Positions 8,903-18,702 are shown, counted from the stretch's first letter. The stretch is 64,000 bases of DNA from Halomonas sp. I5-271120 (GCF_030553075.1 NZ_CP130701.1:1178001-1242000), one strand, 5' to 3'. Numbers and translations are program-made. The notes: a model not told the origin generated them from the sequence alone.

Positions 8903-9883
8903 ATGAAGATCAATACAGCCATCCGCCACGCCTCAGGCATCGCCCTGCTGGGCAGCGCACTGCTCGCGGGCCAGGCGCAGGCCGCCGGCGAAAGCGAATG
9001 CATCGCCCCGGCCAAGCCCGGCGGCGGCTACGACCTCACCTGCCGACTGGCCGCCAATGGCCTGCTGGAAACGGGGCTGATCGATGAGCCGATGATGGTG
9101 ACCTACATGCCCGGCGGCATCGGGGCTGTGGCCTACAACCACGTCAACGGCGTGCGCACCGATGATCCGAACCTGATCGTCGCGGCCAGCACCGGCGCCG
9201 CCGTCAACCTGGCGCTGGGCAAGTTCGGCCAGTACGACGCCGACGAGGTTCGCTGGCTGGGCGCACTTGGGGTCGACTATGGCGCCATCGTGGTCAACGC
9301 CGACTCCCCCTGGCAATCGCTTGACGAACTGATGGCCGATCTTAAGGACAACCCGGGCGAGATCGCCTTCGGCGCCGGCGGCACCGTAGGCAGCCAGGAT
9401 TGGATGAAGGCCGCTCTGACCGCCAAATCCGGTGACATCGACCCGCGCGACCTGCGCTACGTGGCCTTCGAAGGCGGCGGTGAGGCGCTGGCGGCTCTGC
9501 TTGGCGACCACATTCAGGTCTTCACCGGCGATCTCTCCGAGCTCAAGTCACAGCTCGACAGCGGCAAGATTCGCGTGCTGGCGGCCCTGTCCGAAGAACG
9601 CATGGGCGGGCCCTATGCCGAGATTCCCACCGCCGCCGAGCAGGGCTACGACGTCCAGTGGCCGATCTGGCGCGGCTACTACATGGGCCCGGAAGTCAGC
9701 GACGCCGCCTATGAAGAGTGGACCCAGCGCATGCAGACCCTGGCCGGCAACGATGAGTTCGCCAAGCTGCGTGAAGCCCGCGGCCTCTTCCCGATGTCGC
9801 TCTTCGGTGATGACTTCGACAACTACGTGAAGGACCAGGTCGCCGGCTTCAAGACCCTGGCCGAGGAAGTGGGACTGAAATGA
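8903..9883 (+). CDS. tctC: Tripartite tricarboxylate transporter, periplasmic receptor
   Basis: A Bug/TctC-family extracytoplasmic binding protein of 326 residues. The signal peptide ends AGQAQA/AGESE (cleavage after residue 27), and the mature start CIAPAKPGGGYD is the typical family ligand-binding motif. It delivers a carboxylate to the TctAB membrane complex. A good ribosome site (CAGGAG) lies seven bases before the ATG. Its last four bases overlap tctB. The substrate cannot be read from sequence; citrate or another tri- or dicarboxylate is likely from the family and from the TctDE-like regulators. Confidence 0.92.
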   Translation: MKINTAIRHASGIALLGSALLAGQAQAAGESECIAPAKPGGGYDLTCRLAANGLLETGLIDEPMMVTYMPGGIGAVAYNHVNGVRTDDPNLIVAASTGAAVNLALGKFGQYDADEVRWLGALGVDYGAIVVNADSPWQSLDELMADLKDNPGEIAFGAGGTVGSQDWMKAALTAKSGDIDPRDLRYVAFEGGGEALAALLGDHIQVFTGDLSELKSQLDSGKIRVLAALSEERMGGPYAEIPTAAEQGYDVQWPIWRGYYMGPEVSDAAYEEWTQRMQTLAGNDEFAKLREARGLFPMSLFGDDFDNYVKDQVAGFKTLAEEVGLK

Positions 9884-10341
9884 GCCATCTCCAAAAGCCG
9901 GTCGCCGACCGGCTGTTGGGGATTGTCCTGATCGGCCTGGCGGCGTTCGTCGCCGTCCAGGCCATTCAGTTGGAAGTCCCCTTCAGCTATGAGCCCGTGG
10001 GCCCACGGGCCTTCCCCCTGGGTCTTTCCATTCTGCTTGCCGGCCTGTCGCTGGTGTTGATTTTCAAACCCGGCGCCGATGGCCATTGGCCGAACCGCGC
10101 GCTGTCGATCCGGCTGCTGCTGGTACTGGGGCTGCTGCTGGCCTACGCCATGCTGTTCACCCGCCTAGGCTTCGTGCCCACCTCGCTGATGGTGGTCGCC
10201 GCCCTGGCGCGACTATTCGATGCCACCTGGATCAAGGCCTTGATTACCGGGGTGCTGATGTCGGCGTGCAGCTATGTGCTGTTCACCGAGGGCCTGGGTA
10301 TCGCCCTGCCCACCGGCACCTGGCTTGCCGCTATCACCTAG
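9880..10341 (+). CDS. tctB: Tripartite tricarboxylate transporter, small membrane subunit
   Basis: A 153-residue protein with four predicted membrane helices, matching the small TctB subunit. It opens with QKPVADRLLGIVLIGLAAF and has the conserved PVGPRAFPL turn between helices 1 and 2. It starts inside the tctC stop codon (ATGA), so translation is coupled. It assembles with TctA in the inner membrane. TctB subunits are poorly conserved, so the call also relies on position between tctC and tctA. Confidence 0.88.
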   Translation: MSHLQKPVADRLLGIVLIGLAAFVAVQAIQLEVPFSYEPVGPRAFPLGLSILLAGLSLVLIFKPGADGHWPNRALSIRLLLVLGLLLAYAMLFTRLGFVPTSLMVVAALARLFDATWIKALITGVLMSACSYVLFTEGLGIALPTGTWLAAIT

Positions 10342-10353
10342 AGAAATGCCACC

Positions 10354-11868
10354 ATGTTTGACTTCCTGATCGATGGCTTTGGCGTGGCGCTCACGCCCCT
10401 CAACCTGGGCCTGGCCTTCCTCGGCGCGCTGCTCGGCACCCTCTTCGGGGCGCTGCCGGGCATCGGGCCGATCAACGGTATCGCTATCCTGATGCCGCTG
10501 GCCTATACCCTGGGCCTGCCGGCCGAGTCCGCACTGATTCTGCTGGCCGGCATCTACACCGGCTCCGAGTATGGCGGCCGCATGTCGAGCATCCTGCTCA
10601 ACGTGCCAGGCGATGCCGGCGCGGTAATGACCACGCTCGACGGCCACCCTCTGGCCAAGAAAGGGCTTGCCGGCCCGGCACTGGGCCTCTCGGCGGTCAG
10701 TTCCTTCGTCGGCGCGACCATCGCCATCATCGGCCTGACGCTGTTCGCGCCGCTGCTCGCCGAAGTGGCGGTGATGTTCGGCCCCGCCGAGTTCTTCGCA
10801 CTGATGGTATTCGCCTTCTCGTCGATGTCGGTAATGATGGGCAAGGACCCGGTCAAGACCGCCATCGGTGCAGTGCTGGGCGTATTGCTGGCCACCGTGG
10901 GCGTGGACTCCGGCACCGGCGTGATGCGCTACACCTTCGGCATGCCTGAGCTCTACGACGGCATCGATTTCGTGGTGATGATCATCGGGCTATTCGCGAT
11001 CAGCGAGATCCTGCTGATGCTCGAACATGCCAATCGAAAGGACGTCGACGACGAGATGCCGCCGCTGGGTCGCGTCTTCGTTACCCTCAAGGAAGTGCTC
11101 TACTGTAAGGGCGCCATGTGGCGTTCAGGGGTGCTCGGCTTCATCATCGGCGTGCTGCCGGGGACCGGCGCTTCGGTGGCGGGTGCGGTAGCCTATACGA
11201 CCGAGAAGCGACTTTCCGACAAGAACGGCACCTTCGGCCACGGCGACATGCGCGGCCTGGCGGCCCCGGAGGCGGCCAACAACGCCTCGGCGGCAGGCTC
11301 CTTCGTGCCGATGCTGACGCTGGGCATCCCGGGCTCCGGCACCACCGCCGTGCTGCTCGGCGCGCTGATGCTCTACAACATCACCCCGGGGCCGATGATG
11401 TTCACGGAACGTCCCGAAGTGGCCGGTGGCCTGATCGCCTCACTGTATATCGGTAACATCGTGCTGCTGGCCCTCAACCTGCCGCTGGCCGGGGTGTTCG
11501 CCCGAGTGCTGACCATCCCCCGCTGGGTGCTGGTACCGGCCATCGCCATCCTGGCCTTCGTCGGCGTCTATCAGCTGCACTCGGACCTGACCGCCATCTA
11601 CCTGATGCTGATTATCGGTGTGTTTGGCTATCTGCTGCGCAAGCTGGGATTCTCGCTGGCGCCGGTCATTCTCGGCTATGTGCTGGGCGGGCTGATGGAG
11701 CAGAACCTGCGTCGGGCGCTGTCGATCAGCGGCGGCGATGTCGATATCCTTTGGCAATCCGGTATTTCGCTGGGCCTGTGGATCGCCGCGGCGGCGCTGC
11801 TGGTACTGCCCTGGCTAGTGCCCAAGCTGTTGTCCAAAAAGCCGCGCGAGAAAACCCAGCAAGACTGA
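10354..11868 (+). CDS. tctA: Tripartite tricarboxylate transporter, large membrane subunit
   Basis: A 504-residue membrane protein with about 12 helices. It shows both TctA signatures: [17 protein letters not shown] near residue 30, and [20 protein letters not shown] with the following DGHPLAKKG. The second half repeats the fold, with [12 protein letters not shown] and [16 protein letters not shown]. It is the sodium- or proton-coupled permease of the tripartite system. It starts 12 bp after tctB. Tandem 16-bp repeats follow the stop. Confidence 0.95.
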   Translation: MFDFLIDGFGVALTPLNLGLAFLGALLGTLFGALPGIGPINGIAILMPLAYTLGLPAESALILLAGIYTGSEYGGRMSSILLNVPGDAGAVMTTLDGHPLAKKGLAGPALGLSAVSSFVGATIAIIGLTLFAPLLAEVAVMFGPAEFFALMVFAFSSMSVMMGKDPVKTAIGAVLGVLLATVGVDSGTGVMRYTFGMPELYDGIDFVVMIIGLFAISEILLMLEHANRKDVDDEMPPLGRVFVTLKEVLYCKGAMWRSGVLGFIIGVLPGTGASVAGAVAYTTEKRLSDKNGTFGHGDMRGLAAPEAANNASAAGSFVPMLTLGIPGSGTTAVLLGALMLYNITPGPMMFTERPEVAGGLIASLYIGNIVLLALNLPLAGVFARVLTIPRWVLVPAIAILAFVGVYQLHSDLTAIYLMLIIGVFGYLLRKLGFSLAPVILGYVLGGLMEQNLRRALSISGGDVDILWQSGISLGLWIAAAALLVLPWLVPKLLSKKPREKTQQD

Positions 11869-11880
11869 GTCCTCCCGGCT

Positions 11881-11928
11881 CATCGTTATCCTAAAACATC
11901 GTTATCCTAGAACATCGTCATCCTGGTT
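11881..11928 (+). repeat. Three tandem 16-bp repeats after tctA
   Basis: The unit CATCGTTATCCTAAAA is followed by CATCGTTATCCTAGAA and CATCGTCATCCTGGTT, and a partial fourth copy begins at 11929. The repeats fill the gap between tctA and the AbrB-family gene. They do not look like a terminator. Confidence 0.85.
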
Positions 11929-11999
11929 CATCGCTCGCGTTTCATCGGGCCTCGCCTATCCTTGCGAGGCCCGAACACATGACAGGAGGTCTCCGCCGC

Positions 12000-13067
12000 T
12001 TGAATAACACCCTCACCTCCCGTTTAGCCGCCCTGGGCCGTTTTCTGCCAACACTTGGCCTGGGGCTTGCCGGCGGCGCCATCGCCTTCCGGCTAAGCCT
12101 GCCGCTGCCCTGGCTGCTGGGCGCGATGATCGCGACCACCATCGCCAGCCTTGGCGGATCACGGCTGCGCTCACCCGGGCGCGGGCGCAAGGGAGTGCTG
12201 GTGGTGATCGGGGTGATGCTGGGCTCGGCCTTTCATCAGGGGCTCAACATCGATGTGGCGGCCTGGAGCGCGAGCCTCGCCATCATGCTGCTGGCAACAG
12301 CGGTGATGATGGCGTTCTCGGTGTGGTTCTCGCGGAAGGTCGCCGGCTATTCGCTGGAAACGTCTCTCTATGCCGGGGTGCCAGGTGGCGTATCGACGGT
12401 CACCCTGATGGCGCTGGAATCCGGTGCCGACCTGCGGGTGGTCGGCATGACCCACGCGGTGCGCATCCTGATCCTGCTGCTGGCCATCCCGCTGGCGCTG
12501 CCGCTGTTTGGCCATGTCAGCATGCCGGAGAATCGTACGGATATCGCTCATTGGCTGTGGCTGCCGAATGCGATGGATACCGCCTGGCTCGTCGCGGCGG
12601 GGCTTGCCGGCGCCTGGCTGGGCAAACTATTGCGACTGCCTAGCGCTCTGCTCTTTGGCCCGGCGTTGGCCTCGGCGGCCCTGCACCTTTCCGGGGTGAG
12701 CGATGCTTCGGTGCCACCAACCCTGATCGCCCTGGCCCAGGTGCTGATCGGCGTGTCGGTGGGGGTGCGCTTTACCGGCACCTCGCTTGCCGCGGTCGGC
12801 CACACCCTGGCGATGGGGATTATTCAGGCACTGGGGCTGGTGGTGATCGCAGGCCTCGCCGCCTGGGGCGCACAGCTTTTGACCGGCACCTCAATTGCCG
12901 CCGCCCTGCTCGCCTACATGCCCGGCGGCGCCCCAGAGCTAAGCCTGGTGGCGCTGTCGCTGGGCATCGACCCGGCCTTCGTCACCGCCCACCACCTGCT
13001 GCGCATCAGCCTACTGGTGCTTTGTCTACCGCTGCTGCTGAGTGCCGGACGCCGGCTGAGCACCTAG
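12000..13067 (+). CDS. AbrB-family membrane protein (putative transporter)
   Basis: An integral membrane protein of the AbrB/YdjM-like family (often labelled putative ammonia monooxygenase), built from two repeats with the motifs GAMIATT...GVMLGSAF and YAGVPGGVSTVTLMA, then YMPGGAPELSLVALSL. It has about ten membrane helices. A perfect AGGAGGT at 11984-11990 lies nine bases before TTG 12000, so I place the start there (355 residues). An in-frame ATG at 11979 would put that ribosome site inside the gene and has no good site of its own. Function is unproven; the family is often found beside tct genes, where export or regulation of carboxylates has been suggested. Confidence 0.78.
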   Translation: MNNTLTSRLAALGRFLPTLGLGLAGGAIAFRLSLPLPWLLGAMIATTIASLGGSRLRSPGRGRKGVLVVIGVMLGSAFHQGLNIDVAAWSASLAIMLLATAVMMAFSVWFSRKVAGYSLETSLYAGVPGGVSTVTLMALESGADLRVVGMTHAVRILILLLAIPLALPLFGHVSMPENRTDIAHWLWLPNAMDTAWLVAAGLAGAWLGKLLRLPSALLFGPALASAALHLSGVSDASVPPTLIALAQVLIGVSVGVRFTGTSLAAVGHTLAMGIIQALGLVVIAGLAAWGAQLLTGTSIAAALLAYMPGGAPELSLVALSLGIDPAFVTAHHLLRISLLVLCLPLLLSAGRRLST

Positions 13068-13075
13068 GGCTTATC

Positions 13076-13131
13076 AACTGAGCCTTAGCAACTGAGCCTT
13101 AGCGACTGACGTTTAGCGACTGGCGTTTAGC
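13076..13131 (+). repeat. Four tandem 14-bp repeats upstream of xseA
   Basis: The units are AACTGAGCCTTAGC twice, then GACTGACGTTTAGC and GACTGGCGTTTAGC, exactly 14 bp apart. They lie 85 bp before the xseA start. No promoter role is evident. Confidence 0.88.
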
Positions 13132-13215
13132 CCCTAAAGCGCCAGCGGCATAGTAAGAGCCAACGGCCGGCGGCATGTTAGGCTGAGCGGCGTTTCGATC
13201 AAGGATGCCGCCGCC

Positions 13216-14634
13216 ATGACCCAGGCCGATACACCGACCTTTTCAGTCAGCGAACTCAACCGACGCGCCCGGCTGATGCTGGAGCGCGACTTCGGCGATT
13301 GCTGGGTCGAGGGCGAGCTTTCCAATGTGGCGCGGCCGGCCTCGGGGCACGTCTATTTCACCTTGAAGGACGAGCGCGCCCAGCTGAAGTGCGCGCTGTT
13401 TCGCAACCGCGGGCGCTTCGTGGGCACACCGCTGAACGACGGCGACCGGGTGCGCCTGCGCGGCAAGGTGTCGATCTTCGAGCCCCGGGGCGATTATCAG
13501 ATGATCGTGGAAGCCGTGCAGCCGACGGGCCAGGGTGACCTGCTGGCGGCCTTCGAGCGCTTGAAGCATCAGCTCGGCGCCGAGGGCGTGTTCGCCAATG
13601 CGCGCCCGCTGCCCTACCCGCCGCGACATCTGCTGGTGCTGACCTCACCGACCGGCGCGGCGATCCGCGATGTATTGGCGGTGCTTGCCGCACGCTGGCC
13701 GCTTTCCCGCGTCAGCGTGCTGCCGGTGCCGGTACAGGGCAAGGAGGCCGCGCCAGCGATGATCCGTGCCCTGGCGCTGGCCAACCGCGACTCGCGCTTC
13801 GACCCGGATCGTGACGCCATCCTGGTGACGCGCGGCGGCGGCAGCCTCGAGGACCTCTGGGCCTTCAACGACGAGCACCTGGCCCGGGCGATCTTTCATT
13901 CCCGGCTGCCGGTGCTCTCGGCGGTGGGCCACGAAACTGATGTCACCCTTTCCGACTTCGCCGCCGATGCCCGAGCCCCGACGCCTTCGGCAGCGGCGGA
14001 ACGGCTGGTACCGGACCAGGCGGCGCTGCGTCAGCGCCTGGACAGCGCTCTTGCTCGCCTCGCCCGCGCCCAGCGCAGCCGGCTGGACGCCGAGACCCAG
14101 CGTCTGGATCACCTGCGCGCGCGGCTGCGTCACCCCGGTGAGCGGCTCGCTCAGCAGCGCGCGCATCTTGGCCAACTCGAGGGGCGCCTACAGCGCGCCA
14201 TGCAGTCACGACTCTTCGAGGCCCGCACCCGCGAACGCCACGCCGGCGCCCGCCTGAACGCCTTCGACCCTCGCCAGCAATTGGATAGTGCCCGTCAGCG
14301 CCTCGCTCAGGCCGACAGCCGGCTCAAGGCCACCCTGCCCCGCCAACTCGCGGAACACCGCCAACGGCTGTCGTCGCTGGCACGGGAACTGCAGGCGGTC
14401 AGTCCGCTTGCGGTGCTCGGGCGGGGCTACTCGATTCTTTCGGATGATGAGGGCCGGGTGATCCGGCGCAGTCAGGATACCCAGCCCGGTCAGCAGCTGA
14501 CCGCCCGGCTGGGCGAAGGAAGACTCAAGGTGGAAGTGAAGCGGCGCTTCAAGGCAGCGCCGGCCCCGGACCGGACCCAGGCACAGGCCCCAGACCAGAC
14601 CACGGGGCCGGAACACCAGGACGAGACCGACTAG
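13216..14634 (+). CDS. xseA: Exodeoxyribonuclease VII large subunit
   Basis: The 472-residue large subunit of the single-strand DNA exonuclease used in mismatch repair and DNA degradation. The order is an N-terminal OB-fold (residues ~8-105, with VEGELSNVARPASGHVYFTL), a catalytic core with VLTSPTGAAIRDVL, TRGGGSLEDLWAFN and SAVGHETDVTLSDFAAD, then a long arginine-rich coiled coil and a C-terminal segment LGRGYSIL. It is slightly longer than E. coli XseA (456) because of a short Gln/Pro-rich tail. xseB is not in the window. The ATG at 13216 has a modest AAGGA site. Confidence 0.96.
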   Translation: MTQADTPTFSVSELNRRARLMLERDFGDCWVEGELSNVARPASGHVYFTLKDERAQLKCALFRNRGRFVGTPLNDGDRVRLRGKVSIFEPRGDYQMIVEAVQPTGQGDLLAAFERLKHQLGAEGVFANARPLPYPPRHLLVLTSPTGAAIRDVLAVLAARWPLSRVSVLPVPVQGKEAAPAMIRALALANRDSRFDPDRDAILVTRGGGSLEDLWAFNDEHLARAIFHSRLPVLSAVGHETDVTLSDFAADARAPTPSAAAERLVPDQAALRQRLDSALARLARAQRSRLDAETQRLDHLRARLRHPGERLAQQRAHLGQLEGRLQRAMQSRLFEARTRERHAGARLNAFDPRQQLDSARQRLAQADSRLKATLPRQLAEHRQRLSSLARELQAVSPLAVLGRGYSILSDDEGRVIRRSQDTQPGQQLTARLGEGRLKVEVKRRFKAAPAPDRTQAQAPDQTTGPEHQDETD

Positions 14635-14678
14635 TCAGGCATTGCGCCCCTCATTCCTCGCTGCGGCCATCGCCCCGG

Positions 14679-14734
14679 CAGGCGTCTTGTGGAAGGTGTT
14701 TTGTAGCAGGCGTTTGGTGGCAGGCGCGCTGTGA
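14679..14734 (+). repeat. Four degenerate 14-bp tandem repeats between xseA and glrR
   Basis: The units CAGGCGTCTTGTGG, AAGGTGTTTTGTAG, CAGGCGTTTGGTGG and CAGGCGCGCTGTGA follow without gaps. They occupy the convergent gap between xseA and glrR, where I otherwise see no clear terminator. Confidence 0.8.
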
Positions 14735-14751
14735 CAAAGTCGCCGAGCTAT

Positions 14752-16146
14752 TCAGCCATCACTCTTGGCCACGGCCTTGAAGCTGCTGGGTTCGAGTTCG
14801 TGGCGGCCCAGCAGCTTGTAGAAGTCGGTGCGGTTGCGCCCGGCGATGCGCGCGGCCTGGGTGACGTTGCCTTCGGTGATCTTCAGCACCTTGATCAGAT
14901 AGCCCCGCTCGAAGCTCGCGCGGGCGTCATTGAACGACGGCAGCGCATTTTCCTCGGCCACCAGCGCCTGGGCCACCAGTGCTTCGGGAATGATCGGCGC
15001 ACTGGTCAGCGCCACGCATTGCTCGACCACATTGACCAACTGGCGCACGTTGCCGGGCCAGGCCGACGAGGCCAGCAGGTTCAGCGCCTCGGTGGAGAAG
15101 CCCTTCACGAACGGCTTGTGGCGGGCGGCGGCCTGGCTGACCAGGTGCTTGGCCAGCAGCGGCACGTCCTCGGCGCGCTCCTTGAGCGGCGGCAGGCGCA
15201 GATTGACCACGTTCAGGCGGTAGTAAAGATCCTCCCGGAAGTCGCCCTCTTGCATGGCGCGGTCCAGGTCGCGGTGGGTGGCCGAGATGATGCGCACATC
15301 AACAGACACCGAGGCGGTCGAGCCCAGCGGCCGGACCTGACGCTCCTGCAGCACGCGCAGCAGTTTCACCTGCAGAGAGAGCGGCATATCGCCGATTTCG
15401 TCGAGGAACAGGCTGCCGCCATCGGCGGCCTGGAAGAGCCCTTCATGCTGACTGATCGCGCCGGTGAACGCTCCCTTGGCGTGGCCGAAGAGCTCGCTTT
15501 CCAACAACTGTTCGGGCAGAGCGCCACAGTTGATGGCGACGAACGGCTTGTCGGCGCGGGGGCTGGCGTCATGCAGGGCGCGCGCCAGCAGTTCCTTGCC
15601 CGAGCCCGAGGGGCCACTGACCAGCACGCTGACATCGGCGCCGGCGACCATGCGTGCCTGGTCGAGGATGCGCTCCATCTGCGGGCTGCGGGTGATGATC
15701 GCCGAACGCCAGGCGTCGTCACCGTCGCCTGCGGCCGGCGCCTGGAGCAGCGCTTCGTCGATCGCCGTGAACAGCTCGTCGCGGTCGACGGGCTTGGTCA
15801 GGAAGCTGAATACCCCCTGGCGGGTGGCGCTCACCGCATCGGGGATCGAACCATGGGCGGTAAGGATGATCACCGGCAGGCCCGGGGCTTGGCGCTGGAT
15901 TTCCTGAAACAGCGCCAGGCCGTCCATCTCGTCCATGCGCAGGTCCGAGAGCACCAGATCCGGGCGCTCGATGGCCAGGCGATCCAGCGCCATGCGTCCG
16001 CTGTCAGCGGTGGTGACGCGAAAGCCACGGCTTTCCAGCCGCATGCCCAACAGCCTGAGCAGGCTGGCGTCGTCGTCGACCAGCAGGATATGGGCGATGG
16101 GTTTGCTGCCCTTGAGGGCGCCGGTCAGTTGCGCGGCGTCTTTCAC
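14752..16146 (-). CDS. glrR: Sigma54-dependent response regulator GlrR (QseF)
   Basis: A 464-residue NtrC-type activator. The receiver domain has phospho-acceptor Asp68 and Lys118. The AAA+ domain has Walker A GPSGSGKE (178-185), the sigma54-contact loop GAFTGA (225-230) and [11 protein letters not shown]. The C-terminal helix-turn-helix ends in [14 protein letters not shown]. The gene order glrK-qseG-glrR identifies it as the GlrR/QseF orthologue, which in enterobacteria activates the small RNA gene glmY and rpoE through TGTC-N10-GACA sites. The start is GTG at 16146 with GGGAG seven bases upstream. Sites resembling its consensus lie at 19045-19158, upstream of a sigma54-type promoter. Confidence 0.93.
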   Translation of the reverse strand: MKDAAQLTGALKGSKPIAHILLVDDDASLLRLLGMRLESRGFRVTTADSGRMALDRLAIERPDLVLSDLRMDEMDGLALFQEIQRQAPGLPVIILTAHGSIPDAVSATRQGVFSFLTKPVDRDELFTAIDEALLQAPAAGDGDDAWRSAIITRSPQMERILDQARMVAGADVSVLVSGPSGSGKELLARALHDASPRADKPFVAINCGALPEQLLESELFGHAKGAFTGAISQHEGLFQAADGGSLFLDEIGDMPLSLQVKLLRVLQERQVRPLGSTASVSVDVRIISATHRDLDRAMQEGDFREDLYYRLNVVNLRLPPLKERAEDVPLLAKHLVSQAAARHKPFVKGFSTEALNLLASSAWPGNVRQLVNVVEQCVALTSAPIIPEALVAQALVAEENALPSFNDARASFERGYLIKVLKITEGNVTQAARIAGRNRTDFYKLLGRHELEPSSFKAVAKSDG

Positions 16147-16201
16147 GGTGATCTCCCTTCTATTCAGACGAAGCCTGGCCAGGCGCCCGGCGCATCACGC
16201 C

Positions 16202-16759
16202 TCAGGGGGCCTGCTGTCGCAGGTTTATGCTTTGCTCGATATCGCTCAGGGCCTCGAGCTTGTCGGCCATCTCGTCCAGCTGCTCGGCCTGAGCGGTGTT
16301 CTCGTCGGCCAGTACCTGATTCGCCTGGCGCTGCTCGGCCAGCTTTCCGGTCATGGCGCGGCGCCCTTCGAGCTCGTTGAGCCAGTAACGCAGCAGCGGC
16401 TGCAGCTCGGTCGGCGCCTTGGCCAGGTCGGCCTTGTAGAGTTCTGAGGCCTGATTCCATTCGCTCTCGCTGCCCCAGGAAAGCACCACGGCGCGGACCA
16501 GGCGCTCACGGGTATCGTGGCTGTCGAGGCGCGCCAGCTGGCGGTCACGCCAGGCACGATCGCCGCGCTGGGAGGCGAGCCCGAAGGCCACCCAGGCCTC
16601 GGTCTGGCAGGCGTTGACGGTCAGGCTAGGCCACTCGTCCTGGCAGTCGGCGGGCAGTTCCGTCAGCGTCGGTGGCGTGGAGGACGTCTGCGCCGGCAGC
16701 CACTGGCATCCTGCCAGCAGCGAAACGGCGACCAGCCCCGTCAGGGTGCGGTACAGCAT
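16202..16759 (-). CDS. qseG: QseG-like outer-membrane lipoprotein
   Basis: A 185-residue lipoprotein with the lipobox SLLAGC (acylated Cys18), a predicted helical body and a coiled coil near the C terminus (EQRQANQVLADENTAQAEQL). QseG/YfhG lies between glrK and glrR in enterobacteria and interacts with the GlrK (QseE) kinase to control its activity. Sequence similarity within this family is low, so the call leans on gene order, size and lipobox. It starts 3 bp after the glrK stop. Confidence 0.8.
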   Translation of the reverse strand: MLYRTLTGLVAVSLLAGCQWLPAQTSSTPPTLTELPADCQDEWPSLTVNACQTEAWVAFGLASQRGDRAWRDRQLARLDSHDTRERLVRAVVLSWGSESEWNQASELYKADLAKAPTELQPLLRYWLNELEGRRAMTGKLAEQRQANQVLADENTAQAEQLDEMADKLEALSDIEQSINLRQQAP

Positions 16760-16762
16760 GGG

Positions 16763-18283
16763 TTATGAGTTCCTTGCGTCTGCGTCTGCCGCCCGGTGCT
16801 GCGATGACGGCATCATTATCGTATTCGTGTCCTGCTGATTCGCGCCCTGCGCATTGCAGGCCTGCCAGGGCAAGGTCAGGCGGAAGCACACCGCCAGGCG
16901 AGCATCGTCGACCAGTTCCAGGTGCCCCTGCTGGGCCTTGGCACAGTCGGCGGCCACCGACAGGCCGATCCCTGAGCCCTTGAGCGGCCCCTTGCGCCGG
17001 GCACGCCCCTGGTAGAAGGGATCGAAGAGCCGCTCGCGGTCCTCGGCGCCAATCTCATCGCCGCTGTTGGCGACTTCCAGCAGTAGCAGGTCGCCGCGCT
17101 GCTGGGCACGCAGTTCAAGCAGTCCGCCATCTTCGCCATAGGCAATGGCATTGGACAAAAGGTTATCGAGAATGCGCCCGGTGGCGGTGCGGTCGGCCTG
17201 CCAGGCCAGCGGCCGGTCGCGCCACTTAAGCTGCATGCCCTTGGCATCCAGAGCCAGCTGGTGCTTGGCCAGCAATTCCTTGATCAGCGTGGTGACATCG
17301 AAATGATCGACGCTGACCTCGGCATGGTGCTGAAGCAAATTGTAGTCGAGCAGCTGTTCGATGAGACGCTGAAGTTCCTCGCCGCTGGCCTCGATCAGTT
17401 CGAGGATCTCGTGCTGGCGCGAGGTCAGCTCGCCGGCCACCCCATCGGAAAGCAGCGCCGTGCCTTCCCTGACGCTTGCCAGCGGCGTCTTGAGTTCGTG
17501 GGACATGTGGCGCAGGAACTGGCGCTTCTGGGCCTCCAGCTCCCCCAGCCGTGCCGACAGCCAATCGAGCCGCTTGTCGAGCTGCACCAGCTCCGCCGGT
17601 CCCTGAAGCCCCTTCGAGGGCGCAGGCTGACCGGCGCTACCGAGGCTCAGAATGCGCCGTTCGAGCTGGCGAATCGGGCGAATGATCAGCCAAGTGAACA
17701 GCAACATCAGCACCAGGCTCGCTGAGACCAGCGCCGTGGTCTGCACCCACAGGCGGGTCTGCACACCGCCGGCCTGTTCGCGAATACGTTCGATGCGCGC
17801 GTCGATGTGCCGGTTGGTAGCCTGGCGCACGGCCTCGGTGCGCTGGGCGAAGGGCACGAACTCGTCGAGCCGGGATTGGATATCGGCCACCGGGGCATCG
17901 AGCAGGGCCTTGAGGCTATCGATGCGTTTGGCCAGCGCCTGAGCGTCAGGGTTATCGGGCATCAATAACCGCTGCCTGGCCAGCATCGCCTCGAATTCGT
18001 CGGCTCGCTGAGTATAGATCTCGCGCAAGCCGGGCTCCTCCAGCACCGCATATTGGCGGGCGCTGCGCTCCATCTCCACGGCAAGCGACGACAGTGCCCG
18101 GGCGCGACGGGTTTCTTCGACCGCCTGCCGAGCGCTGTCATCAGCGAGCCGGGTCAGTTCGGAGAGCGCCTGGCCGGCCTGGAACATCAAGATGCCCAGC
18201 GGCAGCATCACCACCAGAAAGGCCAGCAGTACCAGTTGCAGCAGGGAACGTGGGCGCCAGCGGCGCGAGACCTGAGTGGTCAT
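16763..18283 (-). CDS. glrK: Sensor histidine kinase GlrK (QseE)
   Basis: An inner-membrane kinase of about 506 residues. Membrane helices are at ~13-33 and ~183-203 with a long helical periplasmic domain between them. A HAMP region is followed by the H-box RHMSHELKTPLASV with His262, the N-box LDNLLSNAIAY, and GSGIGLSVA. It phosphorylates GlrR. In E. coli the signal is envelope-related. I use the ATG at 18283 because the membrane helix follows at the expected distance; an ATG at 18322 is possible, and neither has a strong ribosome site. The frame is open further upstream across a terminator, which is not coding. Confidence 0.9.
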   Translation of the reverse strand: MTTQVSRRWRPRSLLQLVLLAFLVVMLPLGILMFQAGQALSELTRLADDSARQAVEETRRARALSSLAVEMERSARQYAVLEEPGLREIYTQRADEFEAMLARQRLLMPDNPDAQALAKRIDSLKALLDAPVADIQSRLDEFVPFAQRTEAVRQATNRHIDARIERIREQAGGVQTRLWVQTTALVSASLVLMLLFTWLIIRPIRQLERRILSLGSAGQPAPSKGLQGPAELVQLDKRLDWLSARLGELEAQKRQFLRHMSHELKTPLASVREGTALLSDGVAGELTSRQHEILELIEASGEELQRLIEQLLDYNLLQHHAEVSVDHFDVTTLIKELLAKHQLALDAKGMQLKWRDRPLAWQADRTATGRILDNLLSNAIAYGEDGGLLELRAQQRGDLLLLEVANSGDEIGAEDRERLFDPFYQGRARRKGPLKGSGIGLSVAADCAKAQQGHLELVDDARLAVCFRLTLPWQACNAQGANQQDTNTIMMPSSQHRAADADARNS

Positions 18284-18460
18284 GACAAGGGTTCTTTGCA
18301 GAAGGAGTTGGGACGATGTCATGGGGCTTACCACTGCAGGATACCAGAGTTGCCGGGAACGACCGCGACCTTTCACGGCATACCGGACCTGACCGGACAC
18401 ATGGACCAGGTCGTGAGCATGGTCACGGCTTGGACACGCCGAGCCACGCCAAGGAATAGG

Positions 18461-18489
18461 CAAAAAAAGAGGGCCGGCAGAGCCGGCCC
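18461..18489 (-). terminator. Strong intrinsic terminator upstream of glrK
   Basis: GGGCCGGC and GCCGGCCC (18471-18478 and 18482-18489) form an 8-bp stem with a three-base loop, followed on the minus strand by TCTTTTTTT. It ends a minus-strand transcript that comes from the protein-less region to the right and lies about 180 bp before the glrK start, so it separates that transcript from glrK. Confidence 0.85.
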
Positions 18490-18702
18490 AATACGCAGGG
18501 AACTTCAGGTGAAACAATGTCGGGGGAGCAGACGCGTCTGGCCGGACTGGTCGACATTCTTTCTGGGCCTAAGCCCCGAAGTCACACGACGGGATCGACA
18601 CTCACCAGAAGCTGGCCGTCATGTGTGGGGACGTATCCCCTCTTCGTTCAGGTTGCAGCGCCGCTTGCGCGTCGCCGCCGGATTCAGCCCCCGAGGGGGC
18701 GA

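Noticed and set aside
14731..16380. 549-codon open frame on the plus strand
   Set aside because: It lies antisense to glrR and qseG. The protein is of odd composition and matches nothing, while glrR has full motifs. It is a by-product of GC-rich codon use.
18284..18517. N-terminal extension of glrK
   Set aside because: It crosses the strong terminator at 18461-18489 and has no similarity to kinases.
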